From: an uncultured Pseudoclavibacter sp.
GTDB taxonomy: Bacteria > Actinomycetota > Actinomycetes > Actinomycetales > Microbacteriaceae
Reading direction: 5' to 3'
Assembly: GCA_946221025.1 (NCBI GenBank)
Contig: CAMIMS010000007.1
Coordinates: 1 to 61,035 of the forward strand
DNA: 61,035 bases
Each line of letters begins with the position of its first letter. Position 1 is the stretch's first letter. The notes under the pieces are model-generated. The model was given only the letters and a program-made list of their open reading frames with translations. It was not told the origin of the DNA and made no database searches. Positions 43,959 to 52,807 of the stretch are shown piece after piece. A program made the translations under genes and the position numbers.

Positions 43959-44975
43959 ATGGGTGTGAGCACCCTCGTCTGGATCATCACGATCGCCGTC
44001 ATCATCGGCTTTTTCATTTTCGACTTCTTCACCCACATCCGCACACCGCACGAACCGTCGGTGAAGGAATCGGCGTTTTGGACCGGCTTCTACATCGTCA
44101 TCGCGGTGCTGTTCATGGTCGTGATCGGCTTCGTGTGGAACTGGGACTACGCCGGGCAGTACATCGCCGGCTACGCGCTTGAGAAGTCGCTGTCGGTCGA
44201 CAACCTGTTCGTCTTCATGCTGCTCATGACGAGCTTCAAAGTGCCGAAGCTCGCGCAGCAGAAGGTGCTGCTCATCGGTATCGCGATGGCGCTCGTGTTC
44301 CGCCTGGTGTTCATCCTTCTTGGTGCTGCGATTCTCGAGAGCTTGGCGTGGTTCTTCTACATCTTCGGCGCGTGGCTGCTGTTCATGGCCATTCGCCAGG
44401 CGATCGATTCGTTCAGTGACGAAGAGCCCGAGATGCCCGGATGGGTGAACTGGGTTCGCAAGGTCGTTCCCACCAGTGAGAACTACAACGTCGACCGCTG
44501 GACAATCGTTGAAGACGGCGTGAAAAAGCTCACGCCGATGGTGCTCGTGATCATTGCGCTCGGCATTACCGATGTGGTCTTCGCGTTCGACTCGATTCCC
44601 GCGATCTTTGGCGTCACAACCGAGGCGTACCTCGTGTTCACCGCGAACGCGGCGGCGCTCATGGGCCTTCGCCAGATGTACTTCCTCATCAACACGCTGA
44701 TGGATCGCCTGAAGTACCTCGATCTCGGTATCGCGGTCATCCTCGGGTTCATCGGCGTGAAGCTCGTGTTCCACGCGATGCACGTGAACGAGGTGCCATT
44801 TATCAACGGTGGACAGCCCATTGAGTGGGCGCCCGAGATTCCGACATGGCTCTCGCTCGTGGTGATCTTCGGCGTGCTCGTGGTGACGACGATCGCGAGC
44901 CTGCTCGCCTCGCGCAACGAGCCGGACAAGCACGAGGCTGAAACCGCATCCACCGAAGTCGACGAGCGCGACTAG
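43959..44975 (+). CDS. TerC/Alx family integral membrane protein
   Basis: 338 residues, about nine membrane segments. Conserved acidic membrane motifs EKSLSVDNLFVFMLL and ITDVVFAFDSIPAIFG; C-terminal charged tail. The family exports Mn2+ or loads exported enzymes with Mn2+, which fits the Mn riboswitch in front. CGGAGG precedes the ATG. Confidence 0.95.
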   Translation: MGVSTLVWIITIAVIIGFFIFDFFTHIRTPHEPSVKESAFWTGFYIVIAVLFMVVIGFVWNWDYAGQYIAGYALEKSLSVDNLFVFMLLMTSFKVPKLAQQKVLLIGIAMALVFRLVFILLGAAILESLAWFFYIFGAWLLFMAIRQAIDSFSDEEPEMPGWVNWVRKVVPTSENYNVDRWTIVEDGVKKLTPMVLVIIALGITDVVFAFDSIPAIFGVTTEAYLVFTANAAALMGLRQMYFLINTLMDRLKYLDLGIAVILGFIGVKLVFHAMHVNEVPFINGGQPIEWAPEIPTWLSLVVIFGVLVVTTIASLLASRNEPDKHEAETASTEVDERD

Positions 44976-44986
44976 AGGCGGGCCGG

Positions 44987-45004
44987 CGCCTGATCGCTCA
45001 GGCG
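44987..45004. terminator. bidirectional hairpin between terC and smc
   Basis: Seven-base arms (44987-44993, 44998-45004) with a TCGC loop in the 30-nt gap of two convergent genes. Confidence 0.6.
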
Positions 45005-45005
45005 G

Positions 45006-48000
45006 TCAGGCGCTCAGCGGCTGGTCGTCGTCGCGCTCGATGCGCTGACCCACGACGGTGGAGACCCCGTCCTGGCGCATGGATACGCCGTAGAGCGCAT
45101 CCGCGATCTCCATCGTGCGTTTCTGGTGCGTGATGATGATCAGCTGGCTGGATTCGCGCAGCCGCTCGAACACGTTGAGGAGTCGCCCGAGGTTCGCGTC
45201 GTCAAGGGCCGCTTCCACCTCGTCGAGGATGTAGAACGGGCTCGGGCGCGCGGTGAAGATCGCGATGAGGAACGCGACCGCCGCGAGCGAGCGCTCACCG
45301 CCCGAAAGCAGCGACAGCCGCTCGATTTTCTTGCCCGCCGGCCGCACGCTCACATCCACCCCGGTCGTGAGCGAGTCGTCGGGGTTGGTGAGGTGAATAT
45401 CGCCGGTCCCGCCCGGGAAGAGGACCGGGAAGATCTCGTGGAACGCCTCGCGCGTGTCGGCGAAAGCCTCCTCGAACACAGTCTTCATGCGCTCGTCAAT
45501 ATCGCCGACGATGCGCATGAGGTCGCCTCGCGTGCGTTCGAGATCGTCGAGCTGCTCGGCGAGGAAGGAGTGTCGCTGTTCGAGCGCCGCGAACTCTTCC
45601 AGTGCCAGCGGATTAATGCGGCCGAACTGTCCGAGCATGCGCTCGGCGCGGGCCAGGCGCTGCTCCTGCTCGGCGCGGTCGAAGGGAACGCCGGCAGGGG
45701 CGGCCTCCGGTTGATCGTCGGGTTCGCTCGAATCCGCGGAGCTGGGATGAGTCTCGTCGCCGTAGTTCGCGGCGTAGCGCTCGCGCATCGCGCGCGCGTA
45801 GTCACGCTCAAGCGGGTCGGGGCGCTCGCGTGCGGCGGCGGGGCGTTCTGATTCGCTCGCTCCTCCACCGTTGAAGTCTTCGCCGGCCTCAACGACGGCT
45901 TCATCCTCATCCGATTCGAACGCGCCCTTGAGCGCCGCAATGGCGGCGCTGGCCTGCGCGGCACGCTCGGCGGTGTCGCGGAGCGTATCGTCGTCGGCGG
46001 GAACTGGCTGATCGGGCCCATACTCGGCGATCAGAATCTCCTCGGTGAGGCCCAGTTCGCTCTGTGCGCGCTCGATGAGGCTTGAAACCTGGAGCTTGCG
46101 CTCATACATCTGCAGCTCGAGGTTGTGCACATCGTCGGTGATCGCGGCGATGCGGGCACGCACCTGGGTTTCGTTCTCGCGTAGGCGCTGCAGCTGCTCG
46201 TTGCCAGCCGCCCGTTCGCGCTCGAGTTCGCGGAATGCCGTGCGCGCCTCATCCACCGAGCCTTCCGCTACCGAGATGAGCGCGGGCAGCGCCTCGACGA
46301 CCTGCTCGATGCGCTGAAGCTCTTCGCGAGCGAGCACGCGGTCGCGCGCGTCACGGTCGGCGGCTTCGCGTTCTTCATCAAAACGGGCCTGCAACTGCTT
46401 TGCGCGGGCTTCTTCTGACCGGATGCGTTCTCTGAGCGTTTCCACCCGAAGCCGCGCCTCGACCTCCTGCTCGCGAAGGCGCTCAAGGGCGTTCGCGGCC
46501 TCGTCACGAAGACCCGGTTGCAGTTCGGGCCTGGGGGTCGCTTCGTGCTCGGCGAGGGCCGCGCGGGCTTCTTCGGCCGCGCTCGCTGCCGCCGGGACGC
46601 GGCTGCTTGCCTGTTCGAGCGCGGTGGTGGCTCGCTCGAGGTCGGCACGGGCCGCTTCCACGCGGGCGGATGCGCGGTGCGCGGCATCGCGGCGGCCCGC
46701 GAGTTCCGCGTCGAAGGCGCGCAGCTTCTCGAGCGCCGTGCTCGCGGTCTCTCGTGCCGACGCGAGCGCCCGTCGGCGGTCGGTGCGGACCGCATCGGCC
46801 CGTTCGATATCGGCGCGGATCGCCGCAAGGGCGGTGTTCGTGCGATCACGTTCGGCGAGGAGCTCAATCCGGCTCTGCCCGGTGGTGCTCGATCCGCCGC
46901 GAACGGATGCGCCGGTGAGCACCTCCGCGTCGCGCGTGACGATGCGCGCGCCCTCGGGAAGGAGGGGCAGCACGGCCCGCGCATCCCGCAGCGTTTCGGC
47001 GACATACACGCGGTGCAACAGCGCCATCGCGCCATCGGGACCGGTCACGAGGCGCTGCGCCGGAATGCATCCGGCGACCTCGGCTGCTTCCGTCGCCGAG
47101 GGGTCGATGAGTCGCTCATCGATGGGCGCTGCCACATCCACCCGCCCAAGATCGTCGGTGGCGGCACGCTCAACGAGCGAGAAGGCATCGCTCGGGGTGG
47201 CGGCAATGATCGCGTCGCCGAGGTCTCCGAGCGCCGCCGCGATCGCCGCCTCATAGCCGGGCTCGACGGTGAGGCGCTCAGCGACCTGGCCATCGGTCAT
47301 GCCCGTTTCGGCAAGCAGGAGCGCCGCCCCGGCGTCGGATGAGTCCGCGGCGAGCGTCAGCGCGGATGCGCGCGCTTCGAGCGCGTCCCGTTCGCGTTCG
47401 AGCCGGTGCAGCTGCTCCTGCACCTCATCCCGTTCACGCTCGGCGGTCTGTGCCGCCTGCTGAGCCCGTTCGTACGCCTCGGTGAGCCCTTTGGATTCGT
47501 GCTCACCGGCGTCGCTTACCTCACCGACCTCATCGAGGTGTCGCTCGGCCTCGTCAAGCCGTTTCTGGGCGGCGTCGCGCGCGTTCTCTTGCCGAAGCAC
47601 CTCGCCGCGCACGCCGGCGAGCTTGCCGGCCGCCGTCTCAGCGGCGCCCGCGAGCTTCGAGCGGGTGAGGTCGTACTGCGACATGCGCGCGGTCTGCGCG
47701 GCGATCGATTGATCGACCTCATCCAAAGTTGCCTTGCCCTCGGCGGTGGCCTCGCGCGCGGTTTGCCACTCGGACTGCGCCCGATCGACCCGCTCCTCGA
47801 GCGCATTGATTTCGTGCTGAACCTCAGCGACCGTCGCCGCCGACACGCTCGTCTCGCGGGCCGGCCGGTTCGCGCGCTCCAGCACGAGCGCGCGGCGCTG
47901 ACCGCTCAGTTGCGCGAGGTTGCGGAGCCGTTCGAGCACCGATTCGAGCTCGAATGCGACCCGGCGCGCTTCATCCGCCCGGTCGCTGCGAAGGCTCGCT

Positions 48001-48818
48001 TCAAGCTCCTTGGCGTCTGCCTGTGAGCGGGCGAGTTGCTGTTCGAGCACGGCGCGCTCGGTGGCGCGCTCGGATTCGGTGCGATCGGCAACGGCGAGCT
48101 CGTCTCGCAGGCGCACCACATCGTCGGCGACCAGGCGCGCCTTCGCGTCGCGCGCGATCGCGGCGATGCCCTGCGCCCGCCGAGCCACATCCGCCTGCCG
48201 TCCGAGGGGCTTCAGTTGCCGCCGCACCTCCCCGACAAGGTCGCGGAGGCGGGTGAGATTCTGCTCCATCGCCTCGAGCTTTCGAACCGTCTTTTCCTTG
48301 CGGCGGCGGTGCTTGAGAATTCCGGCCGCCTCTTCAATGAAGCCGCGGCGATCTTCGGGCGTGGCGTGCAGCACCGAGTCAAGACGCCCCTGGCCGACGA
48401 TGACGTGCATTTCGCGGCCGAGCCCCGTGTCGGAGAGCAACTCCTGCACATCCAGCAGCCGCACCGCCTCACCGTTGATGGCGTATTCGGAACCGCCATT
48501 GCGAAACAGGGTGCGGCGAATGCTCACCTCGGCGTAGTCGATTGGCAGCACGCCGTCGTGGTTATCGATCGTGAGCGTGACTTCGGCTCGACCAAGCGGC
48601 CCGCGGGTGGAGGTGCCGGCGAAGATGACATCTTCCATCTTGCCGCCGCGAAGCGTTTTCGCGCCCTGTTCCCCCATCACCCAGGCGAGCGCATCCACCA
48701 CATTCGATTTGCCCGAACCGTTCGGCCCCACGATGCAGGTCACGCCGGGTTCGAGAAGAAACGTCGTCGGCTCGGCGAACGACTTGAACCCTTTGATCGT
48801 GAGGGATTGAAGATGCAT
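45006..48818 (-). CDS. smc: chromosome segregation ATPase SMC
   Basis: 1270 residues from ATG 48818. ATP-binding head halves at both ends: Walker A GPNGSGKSN, signature LSGGERSLAAVAFL and Walker B FYILDEVEAALDDAN. Two long coiled-coil arms flank a hinge (about 515-640, GYEAAIAAALGDLGDAI). Between arm and C-terminal head lies an acidic low-complexity insert (about 963-1040) not found in the standard SMC layout. The ATP-dependent ring compacts and segregates the chromosome with ScpAB. Upstream in-frame codons (to 48878) are not family-like. Confidence 0.96.
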   Translation of the reverse strand: MHLQSLTIKGFKSFAEPTTFLLEPGVTCIVGPNGSGKSNVVDALAWVMGEQGAKTLRGGKMEDVIFAGTSTRGPLGRAEVTLTIDNHDGVLPIDYAEVSIRRTLFRNGGSEYAINGEAVRLLDVQELLSDTGLGREMHVIVGQGRLDSVLHATPEDRRGFIEEAAGILKHRRRKEKTVRKLEAMEQNLTRLRDLVGEVRRQLKPLGRQADVARRAQGIAAIARDAKARLVADDVVRLRDELAVADRTESERATERAVLEQQLARSQADAKELEASLRSDRADEARRVAFELESVLERLRNLAQLSGQRRALVLERANRPARETSVSAATVAEVQHEINALEERVDRAQSEWQTAREATAEGKATLDEVDQSIAAQTARMSQYDLTRSKLAGAAETAAGKLAGVRGEVLRQENARDAAQKRLDEAERHLDEVGEVSDAGEHESKGLTEAYERAQQAAQTAERERDEVQEQLHRLERERDALEARASALTLAADSSDAGAALLLAETGMTDGQVAERLTVEPGYEAAIAAALGDLGDAIIAATPSDAFSLVERAATDDLGRVDVAAPIDERLIDPSATEAAEVAGCIPAQRLVTGPDGAMALLHRVYVAETLRDARAVLPLLPEGARIVTRDAEVLTGASVRGGSSTTGQSRIELLAERDRTNTALAAIRADIERADAVRTDRRRALASARETASTALEKLRAFDAELAGRRDAAHRASARVEAARADLERATTALEQASSRVPAAASAAEEARAALAEHEATPRPELQPGLRDEAANALERLREQEVEARLRVETLRERIRSEEARAKQLQARFDEEREAADRDARDRVLAREELQRIEQVVEALPALISVAEGSVDEARTAFRELERERAAGNEQLQRLRENETQVRARIAAITDDVHNLELQMYERKLQVSSLIERAQSELGLTEEILIAEYGPDQPVPADDDTLRDTAERAAQASAAIAALKGAFESDEDEAVVEAGEDFNGGGASESERPAAARERPDPLERDYARAMRERYAANYGDETHPSSADSSEPDDQPEAAPAGVPFDRAEQEQRLARAERMLGQFGRINPLALEEFAALEQRHSFLAEQLDDLERTRGDLMRIVGDIDERMKTVFEEAFADTREAFHEIFPVLFPGGTGDIHLTNPDDSLTTGVDVSVRPAGKKIERLSLLSGGERSLAAVAFLIAIFTARPSPFYILDEVEAALDDANLGRLLNVFERLRESSQLIIITHQKRTMEIADALYGVSMRQDGVSTVVGQRIERDDDQPLSA

Positions 48819-48948
48819 GCGCGGGGTGTGGAACGGGGATGCGTGGGGGTAGCGGTGCGGGTCGGCGGCACCCCGCACGGCTAGCGCTCCAGGCTACCGC
48901 GCCGCAGAGCCCGTCCCGGTGCGGTTACCGGCCATTCGCGCTGCCGAC

Positions 48949-48954
48949 TAGCAT
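48949..48954 (+). promoter_or_regulatory. leaderless -10 of the GNAT gene
   Basis: TAGCAT, 6 nt before ATG 48961. Confidence 0.55.
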
Positions 48955-48960
48955 TCGAGG

Positions 48961-50124
48961 ATGCAGCGGACGCAGACCGTCTCGATCCGAGAACTCGTGT
49001 GGCCATCGACGGGTGAGGCCCCATCCGATGATCTGCGTCTCGATGCGGAGGCGATCGTCGCGATTCTGAACGACCACCGCGAGATCATCTACGGATTCAA
49101 CGACCTCAACACCACCGTCGATCGATGGTTGAGCTCGGTCACTGAGCCAATCGAGTACGACACTCGCGTGTGGGTCGCCGAGCTGGACGTTGATGGCGAG
49201 CAGCGCATCGTCGGATACGCGCGGGCGGATGTGGCAATTCAGGGCGACCCTGAGCTCGTCTACCCCGACGTGGTCGTCGCGCCTGATGCGCGGCGGCAGG
49301 GTATTGGCCAGGCCCTCGCGACCACTGCCATCGAGGCCCTGCTCGAGGCGGGGCAACGCCGTTTCGAGTGCTGGCTGCTGCACGCATCCGAAGCCGAGGA
49401 GTGGATCGACTCCCCCACCGGGTTCGGGCGCGTTCCGGCAGATGACCTCGCCGCGAAGTTCGCGACGAGGTTCGGGCTTCGGCTCGGGCAGGTGGAGCGG
49501 GTGAGCACCGTTGAATTCGATGGCGATGCGCAGCAACGGCTCACCGAGCTCCGCGATGAGGCTCAGGCCGCCGCGGGCGACGACTACCGCGTGCACGCCT
49601 GGGCCGCCCCCACGCCCGAGCAGTGGGTCGCCGATATCGCGCACCTGAAGTCACGCATGCAGCTCGACGCGCCCTCGGGAGAACTCGAGGTCGTGCAAGA
49701 GCAATACACCGAAGAGCGTGTGCGCGAGAACGAGACACGGAACGAGAAGAACGGCATCCGCATCCGGTACGTCGCCGTTGAGCACGTGCCGAGCGGTCAG
49801 CTCGTTGCCCACAATGTGCTGATTGTGGACGCCGCGAACCCCGGGCATCGCGCGGAGCAATCGGACACGCTCGTGCTGAAGGAGCACCGCGGACACCGCC
49901 TCGGCTGGCTCGTGAAGACCGAGGGGCTGCTTCGCCTACTCGAGAATCACCCGGAAACCCCGGGCGTGATCACCTGGAACGCGGAAGAGAACCGGCCCAT
50001 GCTCTCGGTGAATGAGAAAGTCGGCTTCCGTCCGCTCGGGTACGCGGGCGGATGGCAGGGGCCCATCGGGCCCGCCGAGACCGAGTCCGACGCAGACTCC
50101 GCCTCGGGCGAGAACCCCGCGTAG
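48961..50124 (+). CDS. tandem-GNAT N-acetyltransferase
   Basis: 387 residues with two GNAT folds. The first (about 1-180) has the acetyl-CoA loop VVVAPDARRQGIGQALA; the second (about 190-370) has the looser VLKEHRGHRLGWLVK and NEKVGFRPLGY. The layout resembles mycothiol synthase or Eis-like proteins but without decisive motifs, so the acceptor is unknown. First of four plus-strand genes separating smc from fpg. Confidence 0.85.
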   Translation: MQRTQTVSIRELVWPSTGEAPSDDLRLDAEAIVAILNDHREIIYGFNDLNTTVDRWLSSVTEPIEYDTRVWVAELDVDGEQRIVGYARADVAIQGDPELVYPDVVVAPDARRQGIGQALATTAIEALLEAGQRRFECWLLHASEAEEWIDSPTGFGRVPADDLAAKFATRFGLRLGQVERVSTVEFDGDAQQRLTELRDEAQAAAGDDYRVHAWAAPTPEQWVADIAHLKSRMQLDAPSGELEVVQEQYTEERVRENETRNEKNGIRIRYVAVEHVPSGQLVAHNVLIVDAANPGHRAEQSDTLVLKEHRGHRLGWLVKTEGLLRLLENHPETPGVITWNAEENRPMLSVNEKVGFRPLGYAGGWQGPIGPAETESDADSASGENPA

Positions 50125-50127
50125 GCT
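50122..50127 (+). promoter_or_regulatory. leaderless -10 of the FetB-like gene
   Basis: TAGGCT, 7 nt before GTG 50135; its first three bases are the stop codon of the GNAT gene. Confidence 0.55.
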
Positions 50128-50134
50128 CGATCGG

Positions 50135-51091
50135 GTGGATCCAAACCTCCCACCCAATCTGATCCCGGTTCTCCTCGCCGTCGCGGCGATGGTCGTCGTC
50201 GCGACGCTCGTGCTTCGCGGCATCGGCACGGGCATGAAGCGCGAACCGATCGTCACGATCATTCGCGCGGCGATTCAGCTCGGCATTCTCGCGCTGATCC
50301 TCCGCGTCGTGTTCTCGAGCATGTGGCTGGTGGTCGGCTGGCTGCTCGTGATGCTGACCGTCGCGATTATCACGTCGACCAGGCGCATCGGATGGTCGAA
50401 GGAGATCCTCCTCACCGCCGCGGCCGCGATAACGCTCAGCTCGGTGCTGACGATCGGTTTGGTTGTCGCTTCGGGCGCCATTCAATCGGGCACGCAGTAC
50501 GTGCTCGCCTTCGGCGGGATCGTCATCGGCAACATGATGTCGATCACCTCGCTCACCGCCAGGCGCCTGCGGGAGCACTACCGGGATTCGCGCGACGAGA
50601 TCGCGGGCTGGCTCGCGCTCGGGGCTCCGCCCCGAAAGGCCGCCGCGAGGTTCCGCGGCCTGTCAGTGCATCACGCGATCTTTCCGACGGTTGACTCCAC
50701 GAAAACAACCGGGCTCGTGACCCTTCCGGGCGCATTCGTTGGCGCGATCTTCGGTGGCTCTGATCCGGTTGAAGCCGGGCTGTTCCAGCTCATCGTGCTC
50801 TCGGGAATCATGTTCGGCGGGGCGATCGCCGCGTCGACCGTCGTGTGGATTCTCGGTGCGCCGACCGTGCTCCCAAACCCGCGCGAAGACGAAGAGAAGG
50901 CCAAGCGCAGCGAGCGTCACAGCGAAGGCCGGGCCGACGAGCCGGATGAAGACGACGAGCCGGAACAGGATGCGCCCGACTCGGAGGCGAGCGACGACGA
51001 TCACGCGCGAGCTGAAGCGGAACTCGAAGCCCGCTCATCCGCCCCCTCCGGAACCTCCGGTGATCGCGACGCGCGTTCCTCTTCGAACTAA
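50135..51091 (+). CDS. FetB/UPF0014-type ABC transporter permease
   Basis: 318 residues from GTG 50135. About seven membrane segments with the family motifs AAIQLGILALIL, GNMMSITSLTARRL, LALGAPPRKAA and TTGLVTLPGAFVGAI. The C-terminal 65 residues are extremely charged and disordered (Glu/Asp-rich). E. coli FetB needs the ATPase FetA for iron efflux; no ATPase gene is adjacent here, so it may use a partner elsewhere. Confidence 0.85.
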   Translation: MDPNLPPNLIPVLLAVAAMVVVATLVLRGIGTGMKREPIVTIIRAAIQLGILALILRVVFSSMWLVVGWLLVMLTVAIITSTRRIGWSKEILLTAAAAITLSSVLTIGLVVASGAIQSGTQYVLAFGGIVIGNMMSITSLTARRLREHYRDSRDEIAGWLALGAPPRKAAARFRGLSVHHAIFPTVDSTKTTGLVTLPGAFVGAIFGGSDPVEAGLFQLIVLSGIMFGGAIAASTVVWILGAPTVLPNPREDEEKAKRSERHSEGRADEPDEDDEPEQDAPDSEASDDDHARAEAELEARSSAPSGTSGDRDARSSSN

Positions 51092-51132
51092 CGCAAGGGT
51101 TCGCGTCAAGCCGTGCGTGTGAGAATCGCCGC

Positions 51133-51483
51133 ATGAGTTACGACCTCGTGTTTTGGGCCGGTGGCGACGACCTCGACCCGGAGACCGTCTGCACGCGCCT
51201 CTACGACGGTGAGAACGTTGAGAGCGTCGAGCCGGTCTCGCGGGATGCGGTCCTCGAAAGCTTCGAAGAGCGCCTGCCCGGGTGGCGGTGGGAGGCGAAC
51301 ATCCTGCAACCGCCGGAGGCAGACCCCGAAGGGGCTCCGGCGTTCGAGGTCGACATCGCGCCGCAGCACGTGTTCTTCAGCGCAAAGGGATGCGAGACCG
51401 AGCACCTGAACGCGGTCATCGAAGCGATGCTGCCGCTTGGCCTTCGCCTCTACGACCCGCAGGTGCAAGAGCGCTTCGCCTAA
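51133..51483 (+). CDS. hypothetical small acidic protein
   Basis: 116 residues, not recognised. Starts MSYDLVFWAGGDDLD and has a compact alpha/beta appearance with VDIAPQHVFFSAKGC and MLPLGLRLYDPQVQ. No signal or membrane segment. A weak -10-like GAGAAT lies 6 nt before the ATG. MSYDL-type openings occur in small cytosolic proteins of unknown role, some toxin-immunity related, but nothing here proves that. Confidence 0.6.
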   Translation: MSYDLVFWAGGDDLDPETVCTRLYDGENVESVEPVSRDAVLESFEERLPGWRWEANILQPPEADPEGAPAFEVDIAPQHVFFSAKGCETEHLNAVIEAMLPLGLRLYDPQVQERFA

Positions 51484-51500
51484 CGGCCACACTGGGGACT

Positions 51501-51523
51501 GCCGAACCGTGAACCGGTTCGGC
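51501..51523 (+). terminator. hairpin 1 after the hypothetical gene
   Basis: Eight-base arms (51501-51508, 51516-51523) 18 nt after the stop. Confidence 0.6.
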
Positions 51524-51551
51524 TATCGCGGTTCGCTGGCCCACCGTCGCG

Positions 51552-51575
51552 CGTGGACTCGCTCGCGAGTCCACG
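51552..51575. terminator. hairpin 2 in the gap before the Abi gene
   Basis: Perfect 10-bp arms (51552-51561, 51566-51575) with a CTCG loop. With hairpin 1 it insulates the Abi gene from upstream transcription. Confidence 0.6.
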
Positions 51576-51728
51576 GGCGGGGCATCGTTCCGCGTTCATT
51601 GCCACGTTCGCGACGCGCGGCGAGGCGACACCCGATCGTTCACTTGTCTATTGATAAGCTTTCGGCACCATATCCCCCACGCCTCTCGACGATGCGCACT
51701 TGGGGGATTTTCCTTACGGGGGTCCGTC

Positions 51729-52736
51729 ATGGGTAACCGCAAGCGCACGAATCGTCCACTGAGGCCACGCGGTGCAGTGACCTACAACAAGCCACCAATG
51801 ACGGTGGATGCGCTTATCGACCAGCTCATGGAGCGTGGCCTCTCGATCGACGACACAGAGCGTGCGCGGCGATACCTGAGGCATATCGGTTACTACCGAT
51901 TGTCTCCGTACCTGATCCCGTTCCAACAACGCGGCGGTAGCCACATTATTCGGCGGGGAACCACGCTCGACGACGTTATCAACCTGTATGTATTCGATCG
52001 TGATCTGCGTCAGATCGTGATGGATGCATTAGAGCGTGTAGAGATTGCTGTCCGCGCATCGCTCAGCGATTACATGTCGAATACGTACACCAACCCCCAC
52101 TGGTACTTGGACGTGCGACACTTTGCCAATGGCGATAAGCACGCTGGATTTCTTCAATTGGTGGAGGAAACGTGCGATGAGCAACTTCGCAGCAAGCCCG
52201 ACCCGGGCCAGGACAACTTGGAGCATCGTTCGGCACTCGAGCACTACCTGACAAAGTACGCCTCGCCTGAGCTCCCTCCGTCATGGCTCATGATTGAAAC
52301 GCTGACGCTCGGACAGCTGCGGGGCGTCTATTCCAATCTCAAAGCACGTCACGATAAGACCGAAATAGCGGCAGTCGTTGGTCTCACACAGCCTGTTTTG
52401 GAATCCTGGCTGCAGACCTATGTTCGCGTTCGCAATATTTGTGCGCATCACGGTCGTTTATGGAATGTCGGTCTTGGCGTCTACCCCGCCATCCCGACTT
52501 CTTCCAAAGTCCGGTGGCTGGAAGTCGAAGGGGCACTTCCTGAAGCATCCCAAAAACGGCTCTATCCAGTCCTGGTGTCGTTGCAATCGATCTTGGCGAC
52601 CGTTTCCCCGCACAGTCACTGGTCGCATCGGCTGCAACGCCTCGTCGACTCGCGACCCGCAATGAATTTGCGCGGCATGGGCATTCCCGCGGACTGGACC
52701 TCGGACCCGTTTTGGCGCCGCCACCTAGAGACTTGA
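51729..52736 (+). CDS. Abi-family (AbiD/AbiF-like) abortive-infection protein with HEPN motif
   Basis: 335 residues from ATG 51729, with GGGGGT just upstream. Abi_2-type pattern: a basic start, QLMERGLSIDDTERARRYL, HIGYYRLSPYLIPFQ, VFDRDLRQIVMDALERVEIAVRA, PPSWLMIETLTLGQL and a C-terminal HEPN-like RxxxxH in RVRNICAHHGRLWN. HEPN proteins of this kind are RNases that stop growth on phage infection. The gene and its leader (TTGTCTATTGATAAGC) are visibly richer in A/T than the neighbours, suggesting transfer. No partner antitoxin gene is adjacent. Confidence 0.85.
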   Translation: MGNRKRTNRPLRPRGAVTYNKPPMTVDALIDQLMERGLSIDDTERARRYLRHIGYYRLSPYLIPFQQRGGSHIIRRGTTLDDVINLYVFDRDLRQIVMDALERVEIAVRASLSDYMSNTYTNPHWYLDVRHFANGDKHAGFLQLVEETCDEQLRSKPDPGQDNLEHRSALEHYLTKYASPELPPSWLMIETLTLGQLRGVYSNLKARHDKTEIAAVVGLTQPVLESWLQTYVRVRNICAHHGRLWNVGLGVYPAIPTSSKVRWLEVEGALPEASQKRLYPVLVSLQSILATVSPHSHWSHRLQRLVDSRPAMNLRGMGIPADWTSDPFWRRHLET

Positions 52737-52807
52737 GGGATGCGGGGCCGGCACCGGTGCGCGAATCTCTCGCCCGAACGGCGCCAGAACCCCCGTATTC
52801 AGGTGAC

